Source of the DNA: Rhodospirillaceae bacterium
GTDB taxonomy: Bacteria; Pseudomonadota; Alphaproteobacteria; SMXQ01
DNA: 53,231 bases
Direction: 5' to 3'
Assembly: GCA_947474495.1 (NCBI GenBank)
Contig: CANJIM010000011.1
Location: 1 to 53,231 of the forward strand
Part shown: positions 52,596-53,231 of the stretch, one piece after another
How the letters are laid out: the number at the start of each line of letters is the position of its first letter
How positions within the stretch are numbered: position 1 is the first letter of the stretch
Made by a program: the position numbers and the translations under genes
Notes under the pieces: generated by a model
What the model was told of the DNA's origin: nothing
What the model saw: the letters and a program-made list of their open reading frames with translations, nothing else
Database searches by the model: none

Positions 52596-53231
52596 TCAGT
52601 TCTTCGGCAGCACATCCTTGAACTTGGCGAAGATGCGCTCGTCGAGGCCCTTGCTGGAGCGGACCACGGCGGGGAATTTGTCCTTGCGCAGCCAGGGGAT
52701 GCAGGCGTCGATCACGACGCGCGAGTTGAACGAATTGTTGCCGGGCGGATAGCTCATCGGATCGAGATGGGTCGACCAGCAATTGTTGAGGATGGTGATG
52801 TCCTCTTTCGGGTCCATGCGCGTGCACAGCGCCCACACCACTTCGTTCATCTCCGCCGGGTTCACGTCGTCGTCGACGACGATGACGACGCGATTGGCGT
52901 AAGCGCCGGCGTGGCATTGCGAGGCGATCAGGCCGGCCTGCTTGGAATGGCCGCCGTACATCTGCTTGATCGAGATCGTCAGCCACAGGCGGCTGCCGCC
53001 CGCCTCATGGGCCCACACGCCGGTGACGCCGGGAATGCCCGCCGCCTCGATCTGGTGCCACACCACGCCGCAGCGATAGGTGCCGCGATAAAAAGTGTCG
53101 TCGTTCGGCGGCACCGCCGGGATGGCGCCGAGCAGGATCGGATCGTTGCGATGGAAGAAGCTCTCGACGCGGATGACCGGCTCCTTCTGCTTGCCGCCGG
53201 CGTAGTAGCCGGTCCATTCGCCGAGCGGACC
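52596..53231 (-). CDS. UbiD-family decarboxylase, 5' part outside window
   Basis: The C-terminal 211 residues of a second UbiD homologue; the right edge cuts it just at the GPLGEWTGYY motif, so the second catalytic Glu of the PEGP(F/L)GE pair is visible but the Arg and first Glu are not. It shares the downstream layout of the 21.7 kb homologue (FHRNDPIL, WHQIEAAGIPGVTGVW, SIKQMYGGHSKQAG, VVDDDVNP, TRMDPKEDI), yet differs in detail, so the two are paralogues rather than copies. It has its own probable terminator. Substrate unknown; it would depend on prenyl-FMN from the ubiX at 18 kb. Confidence 0.9.
   Translation of the reverse strand, partial: GPLGEWTGYYAGGKQKEPVIRVESFFHRNDPILLGAIPAVPPNDDTFYRGTYRCGVVWHQIEAAGIPGVTGVWAHEAGGSRLWLTISIKQMYGGHSKQAGLIASQCHAGAYANRVVIVVDDDVNPAEMNEVVWALCTRMDPKEDITILNNCWSTHLDPMSYPPGNNSFNSRVVIDACIPWLRKDKFPAVVRSSKGLDERIFAKFKDVLPKN

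Noticed and set aside
1-53231. CRISPR arrays, tRNA/rRNA genes, insertion sequences, prophage or integrase genes
   Set aside because: None was seen on reading the window: no regularly spaced direct repeats, no transposase or integrase-like protein, and no tRNA-like cloverleaf that I could support by eye.

Overview
The window is GC-rich and gene-dense. It looks like the chromosome of an alphaproteobacterium, probably of the order Hyphomicrobiales (Rhizobiales). This rests on the divergent dapA / soluble lytic transglycosylase pair, a bactofilin coupled to an M23 peptidase, and the large number of tripartite tricarboxylate transporter (TTT) binding proteins. It is an inference from gene content; no rRNA or tRNA gene was seen to anchor it.

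Layout. (1) 1-7.4 kb, mostly housekeeping: dapA (cut by the left edge), a lytic transglycosylase, a lone TctC protein, the M23 peptidase/bactofilin pair and an MFS transporter. (2) 7.7-15.2 kb: two single-domain cupins, a complete tctA-tctB-tctC set, an ornithine cyclodeaminase-family enzyme and nhaA. (3) 15.3-28.4 kb, almost all on the minus strand: a fused TctA-TctB membrane protein, UbiX, four more TctC proteins, two half-size permeases, a UbiD-family decarboxylase and a VirK/YbjX (DUF535) protein. (4) 28.6-38.8 kb on the plus strand: a LysR regulator, a predicted diiron haem-oxygenase-like oxidase (HDO), two bicupins, an EutA-like ATPase without any ammonia-lyase, two MFS transporters and a protein of the 4,5-dihydroxyphthalate decarboxylase / NMT1 family. 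(5) 38.9-42.6 kb: a three-subunit molybdenum hydroxylase. (6) 42.7-51.2 kb on the minus strand: one probable operon in the order pyrC, flavoprotein dehydrogenase (tricarballylate-dehydrogenase-like), amidase, coxG, pyrD, a second 4,5-dihydroxyphthalate decarboxylase-family protein, etfB, etfA. (7) 51.5 kb to the end: an XRE regulator and a second UbiD-family decarboxylase cut by the right edge.

Taken together, regions 2-7 read as a dense catabolic island for organic acids, probably aromatic or polycarboxylic. Six periplasmic TctC proteins and two TctA/TctB membrane modules would bring carboxylates in. Two UbiD decarboxylases served by one UbiX, the molybdenum hydroxylase, flavoprotein dehydrogenase, ETF, cupins, HDO oxidase and amidase would transform them. 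The substrate cannot be read from the sequence.

The most promising candidate for an undescribed system is the HDO - bicupin - bicupin - EutA-like - MFS - decarboxylase-like run at 29.9-37.4 kb. It starts behind two inverted repeats, has a terminator-like hairpin just upstream of the first bicupin, and contains a B12-lyase reactivase homologue with no visible client.
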